Shown here: one piece after another, positions 1 through 7,858 of the stretch | How the letters are laid out: each line of letters begins with the position of its first letter | How positions within the stretch are numbered: position 1 is the stretch's first letter | NCBI RefSeq assembly: GCF_026191725.2 | Contig: NZ_CP120863.1 | Location: forward strand, 2,956,001 to 3,020,000 | DNA: 64,000 bases | Source of the DNA: Roseibium porphyridii | Lineage (GTDB): Bacteria; Pseudomonadota; Alphaproteobacteria; Rhizobiales; Stappiaceae | Direction: 5' to 3' | Translations under genes and position numbers: made by a program | Notes under the pieces: generated by a model | Database searches by the model: none | What the model saw: the letters and a program-made list of their open reading frames with translations, nothing else | Told to the model about the DNA's origin: nothing

Positions 1-272
1 TAGGGGCCAACGTATAGGAAGTTCCCGCCAGCTCGCTCCATGGCCGGCATGCTGACAGAAGCATAGTCTGAAAAGGCCTCCTGACCGGTCGACCCGGTTT
101 GGCCCTCGGAATATTCGGCTTTGGGCCGTAATTTGAAGAAGTTGATCAGGGTGACGGGGTGATCGGCTGGCCTATCCAGGAGTTGAGACCATTGGTTTTC
201 GGTTGGGCAAGCACCGTCGCTGCCCGATCCATACCAGGACGTGAATTGAGTTACCTGTTGGTTGACGTTCAT
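1..272 (-). CDS. DUF1330-like protein, truncated by window edge
   Basis: Reading the minus strand from an ATG at 272 gives about 90 residues without a stop, so the gene runs off the left edge. The peptide begins MNVNQQVTQF and contains VTLINFFKLRP and an AMERAGGNFLYVGP segment. These resemble the small ferredoxin-like DUF1330 proteins, whose function is unknown. A purine-rich GGAG lies about 7 bases before the ATG. The gene diverges from the TetR gene on the plus strand, and the two 5' ends almost touch, so it is the obvious target of that regulator. Family call is from recognition of the N-terminal half only. Confidence 0.6.
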   Translation of the reverse strand, partial: MNVNQQVTQFTSWYGSGSDGACPTENQWSQLLDRPADHPVTLINFFKLRPKAEYSEGQTGSTGQEAFSDYASVSMPAMERAGGNFLYVGP

Positions 273-285
273 GTGCAATCTCCAT

Positions 286-328
286 AACTTTACATGTGTC
301 AAATTGCAGGAAACTTTACACGTGTCAA
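286..328. promoter_or_regulatory. Twin TetR-type operator in divergent promoter
   Basis: Two copies of AACTTTACAYGTGTCAA lie at 286-302 and 312-328, 26 bp apart in direct orientation. Each is itself a near-palindrome around ACRTGT (TTTACAYGTGTCAA against TTGACACRTGTAAA). On the minus strand each copy contains TTGACA, usable as a -35 box for the DUF1330-like gene. The arrangement suggests autoregulation by the adjacent TetR protein and repression of the divergent gene. Binding is inferred. Confidence 0.55.
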
Positions 329-927
329 GTCAATCTAGGGTGCAGAGAACCCGCACTGAAATTCTCGACAGCGCCTGGACTCTGATTTCAGAAAGGGGGG
401 CAGAGGTCTCGATTGCTGAAATAGCGAAGGCTTCAGACATCAGCCGTCAATCCGTCTACGACCACTTCGGCTCAAGAGGTGGGTTGATCCTGGCATTGGT
501 GCGCAGGGCTGACGAGCGGCTTGATATCGAAGCGAAATTGTTTTCTGCGTTCAAGACAGCGGACCCTGAAGAACGCCTGAAGGCAACCATCAGTGTCTGG
601 ATCCAGTTTGTTCAGGAAATATTTCCCGTTGCGACCGACCTGATACGCCTCAGAGCGACCGACGAAGACGCTTCTCTTGCGTGGGAGGACCGGATGTCGG
701 AACTGCGCGAATGGCTGCTTGAACTCACGCGAACCCTGGAACAAGACAGGGCTTTGCAACCGACCTGGTCCGCCAAGGAAGCCTCAGAGTATTTGTGGGC
801 GTCTTTCAGTGTTCAGATGTGGGGACTGCTGACGCAGGATTGCGGTTGGCAAAGGGGCGTTGCTCAAGACGTTCTGATGCGAACGATTTGTCAGGCCTTG
901 TTGCGCCCGACAACAAGGCCTGTCTGA
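322..927 (+). CDS. TetR/AcrR family transcriptional regulator
   Basis: About 201 residues. The N-terminal helix-turn-helix is clear: RTRTEILDSAWTLISERGAEVSIAEIAKASDISRQSVYDHFGSRGGLI spans roughly residues 9-57 and ends in the typical YxxFxxxxxL recognition helix. The remaining 140 residues are a variable ligand and dimerisation domain with no recognised effector. The GTG at 322 is preferred because AGGA sits at 308-311 and leaves the twin operator upstream; an ATG at 271 would place the ORF across the divergent gene's start. GTG 340 is another option. Likely controls itself and the DUF1330-like gene. Confidence 0.8.
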   Translation: MSSQSRVQRTRTEILDSAWTLISERGAEVSIAEIAKASDISRQSVYDHFGSRGGLILALVRRADERLDIEAKLFSAFKTADPEERLKATISVWIQFVQEIFPVATDLIRLRATDEDASLAWEDRMSELREWLLELTRTLEQDRALQPTWSAKEASEYLWASFSVQMWGLLTQDCGWQRGVAQDVLMRTICQALLRPTTRPV

Positions 928-956
928 TATTCCGAGAGCAGACTTCCTGAAAGATG

Positions 957-1685
957 TCAGGAGTTTGTGTCATTGCCGCGCAAGTTGTCTCGTAGCCTCA
1001 TGATCCTGGACTGAAGATCTGCTATTTCTTCAAGATTCAAGCCTGTTGACGCGAAAATGCACGAACCGAAATGTTCGGTTTTTTTCTCAAGGGCGCGTCC
1101 CTTGCGCGTCAATTTCAGAATGACCTGACGTTCGTCCTTGACGTTGCGTGTCCGGGTGACCAGTCCCATGGCTTCAAGCCGTTTCAGCAGCGGGGTCAGC
1201 GTGTTGGTGTCAAGCTGAAGTTTAGCTGTGATGGCTCCGACCGGTACATTGTTGGTTTCCCAGAGCACCGTCATTGCAAGAAACTGCGGATATGTAAGTC
1301 CGATTTCCTTCAGCAGTGACTTGTAGACGCCGTGCATGGCGTGATTGGCCGAATAGAGCGCGAAGCAAATGTATTTGTCGAGCGTGATTGGGTCGCTTCC
1401 GATGGGATCGTTTGCGACAGGAGTCGGTTCGTCAGAAGTGTGCGGCAGGCCGTTGCTTCCGGCCGTTTCTTGCAGGTCGCGGGCCGGGGAGCTCTCGCTG
1501 TTTTCCTGCTGAGGCCCTGCAGACTTTTCCGCGATGTCTTCGCGTTTCTTTTTTGATTCTTTGGCGTTTTTCGGTTGCGCTTTTTTCTTGGAGGAAGGCG
1601 CTTTCTTTTTTGGTTTTTTGGTCTCTTCAGCTGCAGTCATTCCGATTGCATCCAGAAGAGACATCTGGTCGGTCGTTTCGTTCAT
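957..1685 (-). CDS. ohrR: OhrR-like MarR family peroxide sensor with long N-terminal extension
   Basis: About 242 residues. The C-terminal 140 match OhrR: KYICFALYSANHAMHGVYKSLL carries the N-terminal reactive cysteine in the usual CFALYxA context, followed by LTYPQFLAMTVLWE, the winged helix (TNTLTPLLKRLEAMGLVTR) and the DERQVILKLTRKG wing. OhrR represses ohr, and oxidation of that cysteine by organic hydroperoxides releases it. Odd feature: about 105 extra residues precede the MarR domain, rich in Lys, Pro, Ser and Glu and probably disordered; ordinary OhrR is about 150 residues. The ATG at 1685 keeps both operator-like palindromes upstream; an internal ATG (MSLLDAIG) at 1666 is possible. 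Divergent from ohr. Confidence 0.85.
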   Translation of the reverse strand: MNETTDQMSLLDAIGMTAAEETKKPKKKAPSSKKKAQPKNAKESKKKREDIAEKSAGPQQENSESSPARDLQETAGSNGLPHTSDEPTPVANDPIGSDPITLDKYICFALYSANHAMHGVYKSLLKEIGLTYPQFLAMTVLWETNNVPVGAITAKLQLDTNTLTPLLKRLEAMGLVTRTRNVKDERQVILKLTRKGRALEKKTEHFGSCIFASTGLNLEEIADLQSRIMRLRDNLRGNDTNS

Positions 1686-1698
1686 GTGCGGTTTATAA

Positions 1699-1710
1699 AT
1701 CGTGCGCGAT
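1699..1710. promoter_or_regulatory. OhrR box, ohrR-proximal
   Basis: ATCGTGCGCGAT is a perfect 12-bp palindrome lying just upstream of the ohrR start. It shares the ATCGTGCnCGAT core with the box at 1763-1776. Placement suggests autorepression of ohrR. Confidence 0.6.
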
Positions 1711-1762
1711 ATGATCGCAAGCTGTTGACGACATGTGTCATTGCCTATATGTGCATAAATTA

Positions 1763-1776
1763 TATCGTGCACGATA
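1763..1776. promoter_or_regulatory. OhrR box, ohr-proximal
   Basis: TATCGTGCACGATA is a perfect 14-bp palindrome about 52 bp before the ohr ATG, inside an AT-rich promoter stretch. With the box at 1699 it frames the divergent ohrR/ohr promoters, as expected for a peroxide-responsive MarR repressor. Confidence 0.65.
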
Positions 1777-1828
1777 AAAACGTTTGCGATATTAATATTC
1801 AAGTCTTGCTAATCAAAGGTACGAGCAG

Positions 1829-2254
1829 ATGACAGTGGAAGTTCTCTATGAAACCAAAGCGCAGGCGACAGGCGGACGTGACGGATCCGCGAAGACCTTG
1901 AACGGGTCGTTCGAAGTCAAGCTTGCAACACCGAAGGAGCTTGGCGGTGCAGGGGGTGCGGGAAACAATCCTGAAGAACTTTTTGCCGCAGGCTACGCCG
2001 CATGTTTCATCGGCGCGATGAAGTTTGTCGGCGGGCAGGACAAGATTGCGATCCCTGCCGAAACCGCAATCACCTCAACGGTGGGTATAGGTCCGCGTTC
2101 AGAAGGCGGATTTGGTCTTGAAGTTGCACTGGAAGTATCGCTGCCCGGTCTGGAGCGGCAAGCTGCCGAAGATCTGGTTGCGAAGGCGCACCAGGTTTGC
2201 CCCTATTCCAACGCCACCCGCAACAATATCGATGTCAAGCTGACGGTCGTCTGA
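1829..2254 (+). CDS. ohr: Organic hydroperoxide resistance protein (Ohr)
   Basis: 141 residues, the usual Ohr length, in the OsmC/Ohr fold. Ohr is a cytosolic thiol peroxidase that reduces fatty-acid and other organic hydroperoxides, recycled through lipoylated partners. Both catalytic cysteines are visible: GYAACFIGAM near residue 60 (peroxidatic) and HQVCPYSNATRNN near residue 124 (resolving). The conserved start VLYETKAQATGGRDG and the NPEELFAAGYAAC segment are also typical. It is divergent from its likely repressor ohrR, with two palindromic boxes between them. The Shine-Dalgarno is weak (AAGG about 11 bases upstream). Confidence 0.95.
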   Translation: MTVEVLYETKAQATGGRDGSAKTLNGSFEVKLATPKELGGAGGAGNNPEELFAAGYAACFIGAMKFVGGQDKIAIPAETAITSTVGIGPRSEGGFGLEVALEVSLPGLERQAAEDLVAKAHQVCPYSNATRNNIDVKLTVV

Positions 2255-2296
2255 CGGTGCGTGGATCACGCACTCAAAAAGCGCGCTCAAAAACAG

Positions 2297-3229
2297 CTAT
2301 TGGGTAAGGTCTGGCCCGACCTGGTACACAAACTTTTGCCAGGACGGGTCGAGCCCTTCGATAAAGGGGTTGCTCAATCGGAAGATCCTGCGTTTGTCCA
2401 ACTTGGCGAAATCAACGCTGGCCCGGTACTTTTGGTCCCAGAGTTTGAGCAACGACCCGTCCTCGTGAGCAAGATGCAATCCCTCCTGTATCCGAGCGAT
2501 CAGTTCCTCGTTTTCGCTTGATGTCACGAGAAAACGTGGCAGCGGATAGTAGATAGAAACAGCCTCATCATACGCGAGGCCGTCTATTTCGAGATGGGAC
2601 TGCCATTCGTTGAGGAGTTCATTTGCACCGCGCAAAAACAGATCCGAGCGACCCAGCGCGACCATTGAAAACATGGCCTCGTATTCCGCGCCTGTCCTGA
2701 CCTGGAAGCCGTGATGTTCCAGAATTCGTGTATCGAGCCAGCCTAGCCCTTGAAGAACCTCAAATTCCTTGAGGTCTTCTAGCGTCCTGACTTTCGAAAG
2801 CGCCGACTTGGTTTTCTCGGATACAAAGGCGACACGATACCCAACGACGCCAAGATCCACGGGAAAGGGGATTGCGGTCAGGCTGTCCGGCAAATCATTG
2901 TTCATTGAAAACTTGATGATGAAATTTGCGTATTTGTTGTTTGAAGCATCGATCAGGGCCCGCTTCGAGTTTTGACCGACGGGCGTGTTTTGGATTTTGA
3001 AGTCACCGTATTTTGCCCGAGTTTTGGTCAAGGCCAGTTCGATGACTGCGCGGTCGTATTCATATCGCTTGTCGGCGGGAGATTCAGGTCCTTGCACGGT
3101 AACGGTCATTGCCGCATGTGCTGTTGCTATCCAAGCTATTAATATGCTGATGCCGGTGAAGAGTATTGTGAAGAAGTTGACTTGTTTTCTGATCGACAAG
3201 GATATCAGACCCGATGTTTTTGAATTCAA
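2297..3229 (-). CDS. Periplasmic substrate-binding protein (SBP_bac_3-like)
   Basis: About 310 residues. An N-terminal hydrophobic stretch (FFTILFTGISILIAWIATAHA) followed by AHA-A looks like a signal peptide cleaved near residue 40, giving a periplasmic protein. The mature part has two-lobed solute-binding features such as the GVVGYRVAFVSEKTKSALSKVRTLEDLKEF segment and the closing KLWDQKYRASVDFAKLD. No ABC permease or ATPase gene lies nearby, so it is an orphan; the ligand cannot be told. The start is uncertain because only TTG is available at 3229 before the signal peptide. It converges with ohr. Confidence 0.7.
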   Translation of the reverse strand: MNSKTSGLISLSIRKQVNFFTILFTGISILIAWIATAHAAMTVTVQGPESPADKRYEYDRAVIELALTKTRAKYGDFKIQNTPVGQNSKRALIDASNNKYANFIIKFSMNNDLPDSLTAIPFPVDLGVVGYRVAFVSEKTKSALSKVRTLEDLKEFEVLQGLGWLDTRILEHHGFQVRTGAEYEAMFSMVALGRSDLFLRGANELLNEWQSHLEIDGLAYDEAVSIYYPLPRFLVTSSENEELIARIQEGLHLAHEDGSLLKLWDQKYRASVDFAKLDKRRIFRLSNPFIEGLDPSWQKFVYQVGPDLTQ

Positions 3230-3450
3230 AGCAAGAGCAACTTGCTCTTGATTCCGTCCCGTTTAAGTAAAGTTTGTCACGCACGCTGTGTGAATTGCAA
3301 TTGAATTTCGTTACATAATCTTATCTGATTGTTTATTTTTTCTTGTGAATTGCATCTTGCAGTTGTTTTTGGGTTGAATATACTTGTTATCTGTCAATAT
3401 TTCTACTGTCGAAATGTGCAGTGTTAAATGTCCCGGAAGGGTGGTTGTTG

Positions 3451-3876
3451 ATGAAGAGGCCCGCGATAGCTGGAATTTTGGAGACAGCAGTCTACGTTGA
3501 CGACATGGATGCGGCACATGCCTTTTATTCCGAAGTTCTTGGATTGAAGCGAATGGTTGCCGGCGAGCGGCTTTATGCCTATGACGCAGGCCCGGCTCAG
3601 ACACTGTTGGTGTTTCACCGGGGTCACACTGGTGATGATGTTGAAACCAGGGGCGGGACCGTGCCAGGTCACGACACCAGCGGCCATGGTCATTTCGCTT
3701 TCAAGATTGCTTCGGACGAAATGGACGCCTGGCGCAGTTATTTGCAGGAAACAGGCACGCTTATCATAAGTGAGGTCACCTGGCCTGCAGGTGGCCACAG
3801 TCTCTATTTCCGTGATCCGGACGGGAATGTTCTTGAATTGGCAAGCGCTCCGCTCTGGCCAAATTTCTTAGCATGA
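3451..3876 (+). CDS. VOC family (glyoxalase/dioxygenase fold) protein
   Basis: About 141 residues, one vicinal-oxygen-chelate module pair. It starts ILETAVYVDDMDAAHAFYSEVLGLKR, the signature first beta-alpha unit, and ends HSLYFRDPDGNVLELAS, which supplies the metal-binding Glu. GHGHFAFKI carries a likely metal-binding His in the middle. The family includes glyoxalase I, fosfomycin and bleomycin resistance proteins and ring-cleavage dioxygenases; the substrate cannot be assigned. The ATG at 3451 has GGAAGGG about 10 bases upstream and is better than the GTG at 3421. It appears monocistronic. Confidence 0.85.
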   Translation: MKRPAIAGILETAVYVDDMDAAHAFYSEVLGLKRMVAGERLYAYDAGPAQTLLVFHRGHTGDDVETRGGTVPGHDTSGHGHFAFKIASDEMDAWRSYLQETGTLIISEVTWPAGGHSLYFRDPDGNVLELASAPLWPNFLA

Positions 3877-3933
3877 AATTAGGGTCTCAAGCGTATTGGT
3901 GCACATGCGTGATCGAACCAACCGGATAATGAA

Positions 3934-4644
3934 ATGAAATTCTTGCAAGCGATTTTGCGCACGTTGTTCTACGTTGTGGTCGGCGGTGTTATTTCGATTG
4001 TCGGAGCAGCGTTTTTCTTCATGAATTGGGAACCGGATCAGGATGACTTCCCAGTGCGCGGCATTGACGTGTCCCACCATCAGGGAGCCATAGAGTGGAC
4101 AAAGGTCGCGGACGATAATGTCGCCTTTGCTTATATCAAGGCAAGCGAGGGTGGTGACTTCAAGGACAGCGCATTTGCCAGGAACTGGGCGGCAGCTGGG
4201 GCTGCGGGGCTTGAAAGAGGCGGATATCACTTTTTCAGTCTTTGCAAACCGGGCAAGGAGCAGGCGGACAACTTCTTGAGTGTCTTGCCGGAAGCGCCGG
4301 ATATGCTCGCTCCGATGGTGGATTTGGAGTTTACCGGGAATTGTGCCCGGCGCCCGCCCGTTGAAGAAGTGCTTCGTGAAGTCAGTGATTTTGCAAACGC
4401 GGTGGAAGCGGTCGTTGGAAAGCAGGTGCTCTTTTATGCGCCGGAGGACTTCTACCGCACCTATCTGAAAGGGCAGGGCCTTAATCGCCGGCTGTGGACG
4501 CGATCCATCTGGCACTCACCAGCCTATACGCAGGATTGGACGATCTGGCAGTTCCACAACAGAGGGTCTGTTGAGGGGATATCCGGGGATGTTGATTTGA
4601 ATGTCCTGAACAGCGAATTGACACTTGAAGACCTAAAGATCTAG
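3934..4644 (+). CDS. Membrane-anchored GH25 muramidase
   Basis: 236 residues. An N-terminal transmembrane segment (residues 8-30, LRTLFYVVVGGVISIVGAAF) anchors or exports the protein. The rest is glycoside hydrolase family 25: GIDVSHHQG at 43-51 supplies the first catalytic-site Asp, AYIKASEG at 66-73, the GGYHFF strand, and MVDLEF near residue 128 carries the catalytic Asp-x-Glu pair. The C-terminal IWQFHNRGSVEGISGDVDLNVL is the typical GH25 end. GH25 enzymes cut the beta-1,4 MurNAc-GlcNAc bond of peptidoglycan, so it probably acts on the cell's own wall in the periplasm. No phage genes surround it. Confidence 0.9.
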   Translation: MKFLQAILRTLFYVVVGGVISIVGAAFFFMNWEPDQDDFPVRGIDVSHHQGAIEWTKVADDNVAFAYIKASEGGDFKDSAFARNWAAAGAAGLERGGYHFFSLCKPGKEQADNFLSVLPEAPDMLAPMVDLEFTGNCARRPPVEEVLREVSDFANAVEAVVGKQVLFYAPEDFYRTYLKGQGLNRRLWTRSIWHSPAYTQDWTIWQFHNRGSVEGISGDVDLNVLNSELTLEDLKI

Positions 4645-4683
4645 TTGTTATCTCTATGAAAAATATATCATAAAATAGATATG

Positions 4684-4699
4684 TTGACTTTAACGTAAA
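4684..4699. promoter_or_regulatory. Candidate LiuR-type operator
   Basis: TTGACTTTAACGTAAA is an imperfect 16-bp palindrome (12 of 16 positions symmetric) 34 bp upstream of the MerR gene. It resembles the TTnACGTtaACGTnAA sites reported for LiuR, the MerR-type regulator of branched-chain acyl-CoA degradation. The TTGACT could also be the -35 element. Inferred from sequence and context. Confidence 0.45.
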
Positions 4700-4733
4700 A
4701 AGACTGAACTGTGCGCTCCAACGAGGAGCAGCC

Positions 4734-5135
4734 ATGCAGCGCTATTTCACGATTACGCAACTGACCCAGGAATTCGACATAACCACCCGAACTTTGCGTT
4801 TTTACGAGGCGCAAGGCCTGGTGTCACCAACCAGGCGCGGACGGCAACGACTTTATACGCCTGGCGATCGAACCCGCATCAAATTGATCCTGCGTGGAAA
4901 ACGCCTCGGATTTTCGCTGAATGAAATCCGGGAGATGATCGAGATGTATGCCAGTGCGCCGGGTGAGACCGGACAGCTGCGATTGCTTCTGGACAAGATT
5001 GAAGCGCGGCGCGAAGAGCTGCTGGAAAAGCAGCGCGACATCGAGTTGACCCTGTTGGAGCTGGACGAGGTGGAAGCCGGGGCTCGCACAAGGATAAGCG
5101 AACTTGGTGCCGGTGCGGCATCGGAGGACGCCTGA
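4734..5135 (+). CDS. liuR: MerR family regulator, LiuR-like
   Basis: 133 residues. The N-terminal winged helix-turn-helix reads YFTITQLTQEFDITTRTLRFYEAQGLVSPTRRGRQRLYTPGDRTRIKLILRGKRLGFSLNEIREMI (residues 4-69), diagnostic of MerR. A long coiled-coil dimerisation helix follows (LLLDKIEARREELLEKQRDIELTLLELDEVEAGA). No metal-binding cysteines are present, so it is not a metal sensor. It heads a cluster containing isovaleryl-CoA dehydrogenase, the setting of LiuR, which regulates leucine and isovalerate degradation. The next gene starts immediately after its stop. The symbol is given on context. Confidence 0.75.
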   Translation: MQRYFTITQLTQEFDITTRTLRFYEAQGLVSPTRRGRQRLYTPGDRTRIKLILRGKRLGFSLNEIREMIEMYASAPGETGQLRLLLDKIEARREELLEKQRDIELTLLELDEVEAGARTRISELGAGAASEDA

Positions 5136-5579
5136 ATGGACCTGAGACCACGAGACCACAATTGGGAAACCCGAGTTCGCGACAGTTTCAGCGCTCAGAA
5201 TTTCATGGCGTTTATCGGTGCAAGGCTTGTTCATCTTGCGCCGGGTGGTGTCGATCTTGAGTTGGACCTTGGGCCTGATCTGACGCAACAGCACGGCTAT
5301 TTCCACGCTGGCGCGACATCGTCGATTGCAGACAGTGCGGCAGGGTATGCGGCCTTGACGCTTTTTCCGCCTGAAGCGGGTGTTCTGACGAGCGAGTACA
5401 AGATCAATCTGCTGAATCCTGCGGACCAACCGGTGCTGCTCGCCAGAGGCCGAGTGATCAAGCCGGGGAGAACCCTGACAATTGCGCGATCCGATGTCTA
5501 CGGGCTGGACGACGGCACACAGGTGCATGTCGCCACGGGTCTTTTCACCTTGATGAGCGTCTCGGGCGTGAAAGACTGA
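5136..5579 (+). CDS. PaaI-type hotdog thioesterase
   Basis: 147 residues, single hotdog domain. The PaaI-type pattern is present: GGVDLELDLGPDLTQQHGYFHAGATSSIADSAAGYAALTLFPPEAGVLTSEYKINLLNPA, with the HGYFHAGATSSIADSA active-site helix around residues 50-65. These enzymes hydrolyse acyl-CoA thioesters. It starts at the base after the liuR stop, so translation is probably coupled, and it sits two genes before isovaleryl-CoA dehydrogenase. A role in recycling CoA from branched-chain acyl-CoAs is inferred. Confidence 0.85.
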   Translation: MDLRPRDHNWETRVRDSFSAQNFMAFIGARLVHLAPGGVDLELDLGPDLTQQHGYFHAGATSSIADSAAGYAALTLFPPEAGVLTSEYKINLLNPADQPVLLARGRVIKPGRTLTIARSDVYGLDDGTQVHVATGLFTLMSVSGVKD

Positions 5580-5580
5580 T

Positions 5581-6033
5581 ATGATGCACACCCTGACGAT
5601 CAGGCCGCTTCAGCCCGCGGATAAATCCGCCTGGCGTGCACTTTGGCTGGCCTATCTTGAATTCTATCAGCAAGACCTTGCTCAGGAGGTGACCGACGAC
5701 CTGCTTGAACGGTTACTTTCCGAAAATGGTCACAGAGCATTGGTGGCCTTTGAAGGCGACACAATGGTTGGCCTTGTTCACTATCTTTTCCACGACAGCA
5801 CATGGTCGTCGCAGATGACTTGCTACCTGGAAGATCTTTTCGTCGCTCCCACGCTTCGTGGAAGCGGAGCTGGCCGTAAGCTGATTGAAGCAGTCTATGC
5901 GGCAGCGGATGCCGAGCCGCGAGCAAGCGGCAATGTCTATTGGCACACACATGATCACAATGAACGCGCGCGTCTCCTCTACGATCGTATTGGCGACCTG
6001 AGCGATTTCGTCCGTTATGACCGCTCTCGATAG
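5581..6033 (+). CDS. GNAT family N-acetyltransferase
   Basis: 150 residues covering a full GCN5-related acetyltransferase fold. The acetyl-CoA pyrophosphate loop is LEDLFVAPTLRGSGAGRKLIEAVYAAA near residues 83-109, with the R-x-x-G-x-G/A core visible. The C-terminal VYWHTHDHNERARLLYDRIG is the usual final strand and helix. It begins one base after the thioesterase stop, so it is in the liu-type operon; its substrate is unknown. A second ATG lies three bases downstream and could equally be the start. Confidence 0.85.
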   Translation: MMHTLTIRPLQPADKSAWRALWLAYLEFYQQDLAQEVTDDLLERLLSENGHRALVAFEGDTMVGLVHYLFHDSTWSSQMTCYLEDLFVAPTLRGSGAGRKLIEAVYAAADAEPRASGNVYWHTHDHNERARLLYDRIGDLSDFVRYDRSR

Positions 6034-6057
6034 ATCGGGAGCCAGGGAGGTAAAACA

Positions 6058-7230
6058 ATGATCCGTAACGACTTTCCGGGATTTAACTTCGACTTGGGCG
6101 AAACTGCCGACATGCTGCGGGATACTGTCCGTTCCTATAGCCAGGATCGCATTGCACCGATGGCTGAAAAGATAGATCGCGAAGACTGGTTTCCGCGAGA
6201 GATCTGGCCGGAGATGGGAGAGCTTGGCCTGCACGGTATAACGGTCGAAGAGGAATGGGGCGGTTCGGGGCTCGGGTACCTTGAGCACTGCATCGCAATG
6301 GAAGAAGTCAGTCGGGCTTCCGCCTCGATCGGCCTGAGCTATGGAGCGCATTCCAACCTTTGTGTGAACCAGCTGCGACGTTGGGGGCGCGACGACCAAA
6401 AAAAGCGGTATCTGGAGAAACTTGTCACTGGTGAGCATCTGGGGGCACTGGCAATGTCGGAGCCGGGGGCCGGCTCAGACGTGGTGTCCATGAAATTGCG
6501 CGCTGACAAGAAGGGCGACAAATACATCCTCAATGGATCCAAGATGTGGATCACAAACGGGCCTTCGGCCGAAACAATGATCATCTATGCCAAGACGGAT
6601 GCAAATGCCGGTCCGAAGGGCATCACAGCTTTTCTGGTCGAAAAAGAATTTCCGGGCTTTTCGGTCGCCCAAAAACTGGACAAGCTGGGCATGCGTGGCT
6701 CTGAAACCGGAGAATTGGTGTTTCAGGATTGTGAGGTGCCAGAAGAAAACGTGCTGGGAGAAGTCGGAAAGGGCGTCAATGTCCTGATGTCTGGCCTTGA
6801 CTACGAACGCGCTGTCCTGGCCGCTGGCGCGGTCGGTATCATGCAGGCTGCGATGGATGTCGTTATCCCGTACGTTCATGAACGCGAGCAGTTCGGACAA
6901 CCGATCGGGACGTTCCAGCTCGTTCAGGGCAAGGTCGCGGATATGTATGTGACCATGAACGCCACAAAATCATATGTTTATGCGGTCGCCAAGGCGTGCG
7001 ACCGCGGTGAAACAACGCGCGAAGACGCTGCTGGTGCAATCCTTTATGCTGCTGAAAATGCGACGAAAATTGCGCTGGATGCCATCCAATTGCTTGGTGG
7101 AAACGGGTATATCAACGAATATCCGACCGGCCGCTTGCTGCGTGATGCGAAACTTTATGAAATCGGGGCGGGAACTTCTGAAATCCGCCGCATGTTGATT
7201 GGCCGCGAGATCTTCAACAAAACGACCTGA
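6058..7230 (+). CDS. ivd: Isovaleryl-CoA dehydrogenase
   Basis: 390 residues, full length for an acyl-CoA dehydrogenase. It oxidises isovaleryl-CoA to 3-methylcrotonyl-CoA with FAD, passing electrons to ETF, in leucine catabolism. Family features include [18 protein letters not shown] and KMWITNG (FAD and substrate loop), [11 protein letters not shown] near residue 245 with the Glu expected at the IVD position, [21 protein letters not shown], and the C-terminal [35 protein letters not shown]. The Shine-Dalgarno GGGAGG is good. The other liu genes (carboxylase, hydratase, lyase) are not in this window downstream, so the cluster is split here. Confidence 0.9.
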   Translation: MIRNDFPGFNFDLGETADMLRDTVRSYSQDRIAPMAEKIDREDWFPREIWPEMGELGLHGITVEEEWGGSGLGYLEHCIAMEEVSRASASIGLSYGAHSNLCVNQLRRWGRDDQKKRYLEKLVTGEHLGALAMSEPGAGSDVVSMKLRADKKGDKYILNGSKMWITNGPSAETMIIYAKTDANAGPKGITAFLVEKEFPGFSVAQKLDKLGMRGSETGELVFQDCEVPEENVLGEVGKGVNVLMSGLDYERAVLAAGAVGIMQAAMDVVIPYVHEREQFGQPIGTFQLVQGKVADMYVTMNATKSYVYAVAKACDRGETTREDAAGAILYAAENATKIALDAIQLLGGNGYINEYPTGRLLRDAKLYEIGAGTSEIRRMLIGREIFNKTT

Positions 7231-7252
7231 GGCTTCGCCAAGGAGTGGATCA

Positions 7253-7636
7253 ATGAAATGTACACGGTTGCCGGTCACGGCGGATGCCAAGTCTCCTGCT
7301 GGAGCCGATAACCGCTTTATTATGGATGGTCCGACCGGCAATATGATCCACTCGACGGTCCCTGCCGGTCAAATAAACAGGGCGACCAAGCACAACACAG
7401 TCAGCGAATTCTGGCACATTCTTGAGGGACAGGGACAGATCTGGCGAAAATCCGGTGCAACGGAGATTGTTGTCGATCTGGAGCCGGGCGTATCGATTGA
7501 TATTCCCTCCGGGACGGCCTTTCAGTACCGCGCGACTGGTTCGGTTTCTTTGAAGTTCATTTGTATTTCGATGCCACCCTGGCCGGGAGACGATGAAGCA
7601 GAATTTGTCGAGGGGGCATGGCAGCCCACAATTTGA
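7253..7636 (+). CDS. Cupin domain protein
   Basis: 127 residues, one small beta-barrel cupin. The first motif is recognisable around NTVSEFWHILEGQGQIWRKSG and the second around GVSIDIPSGTAFQYRATGS, though the metal-binding His/Glu set is incomplete, so catalysis is doubtful. The ATG at 7253 has AGGAG at 7241-7245, which is better than the GTG-type start inside the ivd gene at 7199. It lies 22 bases after ivd and may be the last gene of the operon. Function not assignable. Confidence 0.75.
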   Translation: MKCTRLPVTADAKSPAGADNRFIMDGPTGNMIHSTVPAGQINRATKHNTVSEFWHILEGQGQIWRKSGATEIVVDLEPGVSIDIPSGTAFQYRATGSVSLKFICISMPPWPGDDEAEFVEGAWQPTI

Positions 7637-7858
7637 GTATTTTGCGGGTGGTTGGATTATCGGTCGGGCATACTTTTGAATATTAGGCAGGTCGTTTCCT
7701 TCTGCAGACTTCACGAGTAACAAGTGCGCCCAATGGTCGCTTGATTTCAACGGTGTAGCGGCCGATCTGTCGATAATCGTTATGATTGCAGTTCTTTAAT
7801 TCAGTCTCTTTTAATTGAATTTTGCGTATGGGTAGCATCTCAATTGCAGGGGTGCACT

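Noticed and set aside
2256..2272. Perfect hairpin GTGCGTG-GAT-CACGCAC after ohr
   Set aside because: Stem has only 7 bp with a 3-base loop and A-run instead of T-run on the plus strand, so it is not a convincing terminator.
3934..4644. Phage lysozyme remnant
   Set aside because: The GH25 protein has a membrane anchor and core-gene neighbours with no holin or tail genes, so a cellular muramidase is more likely.
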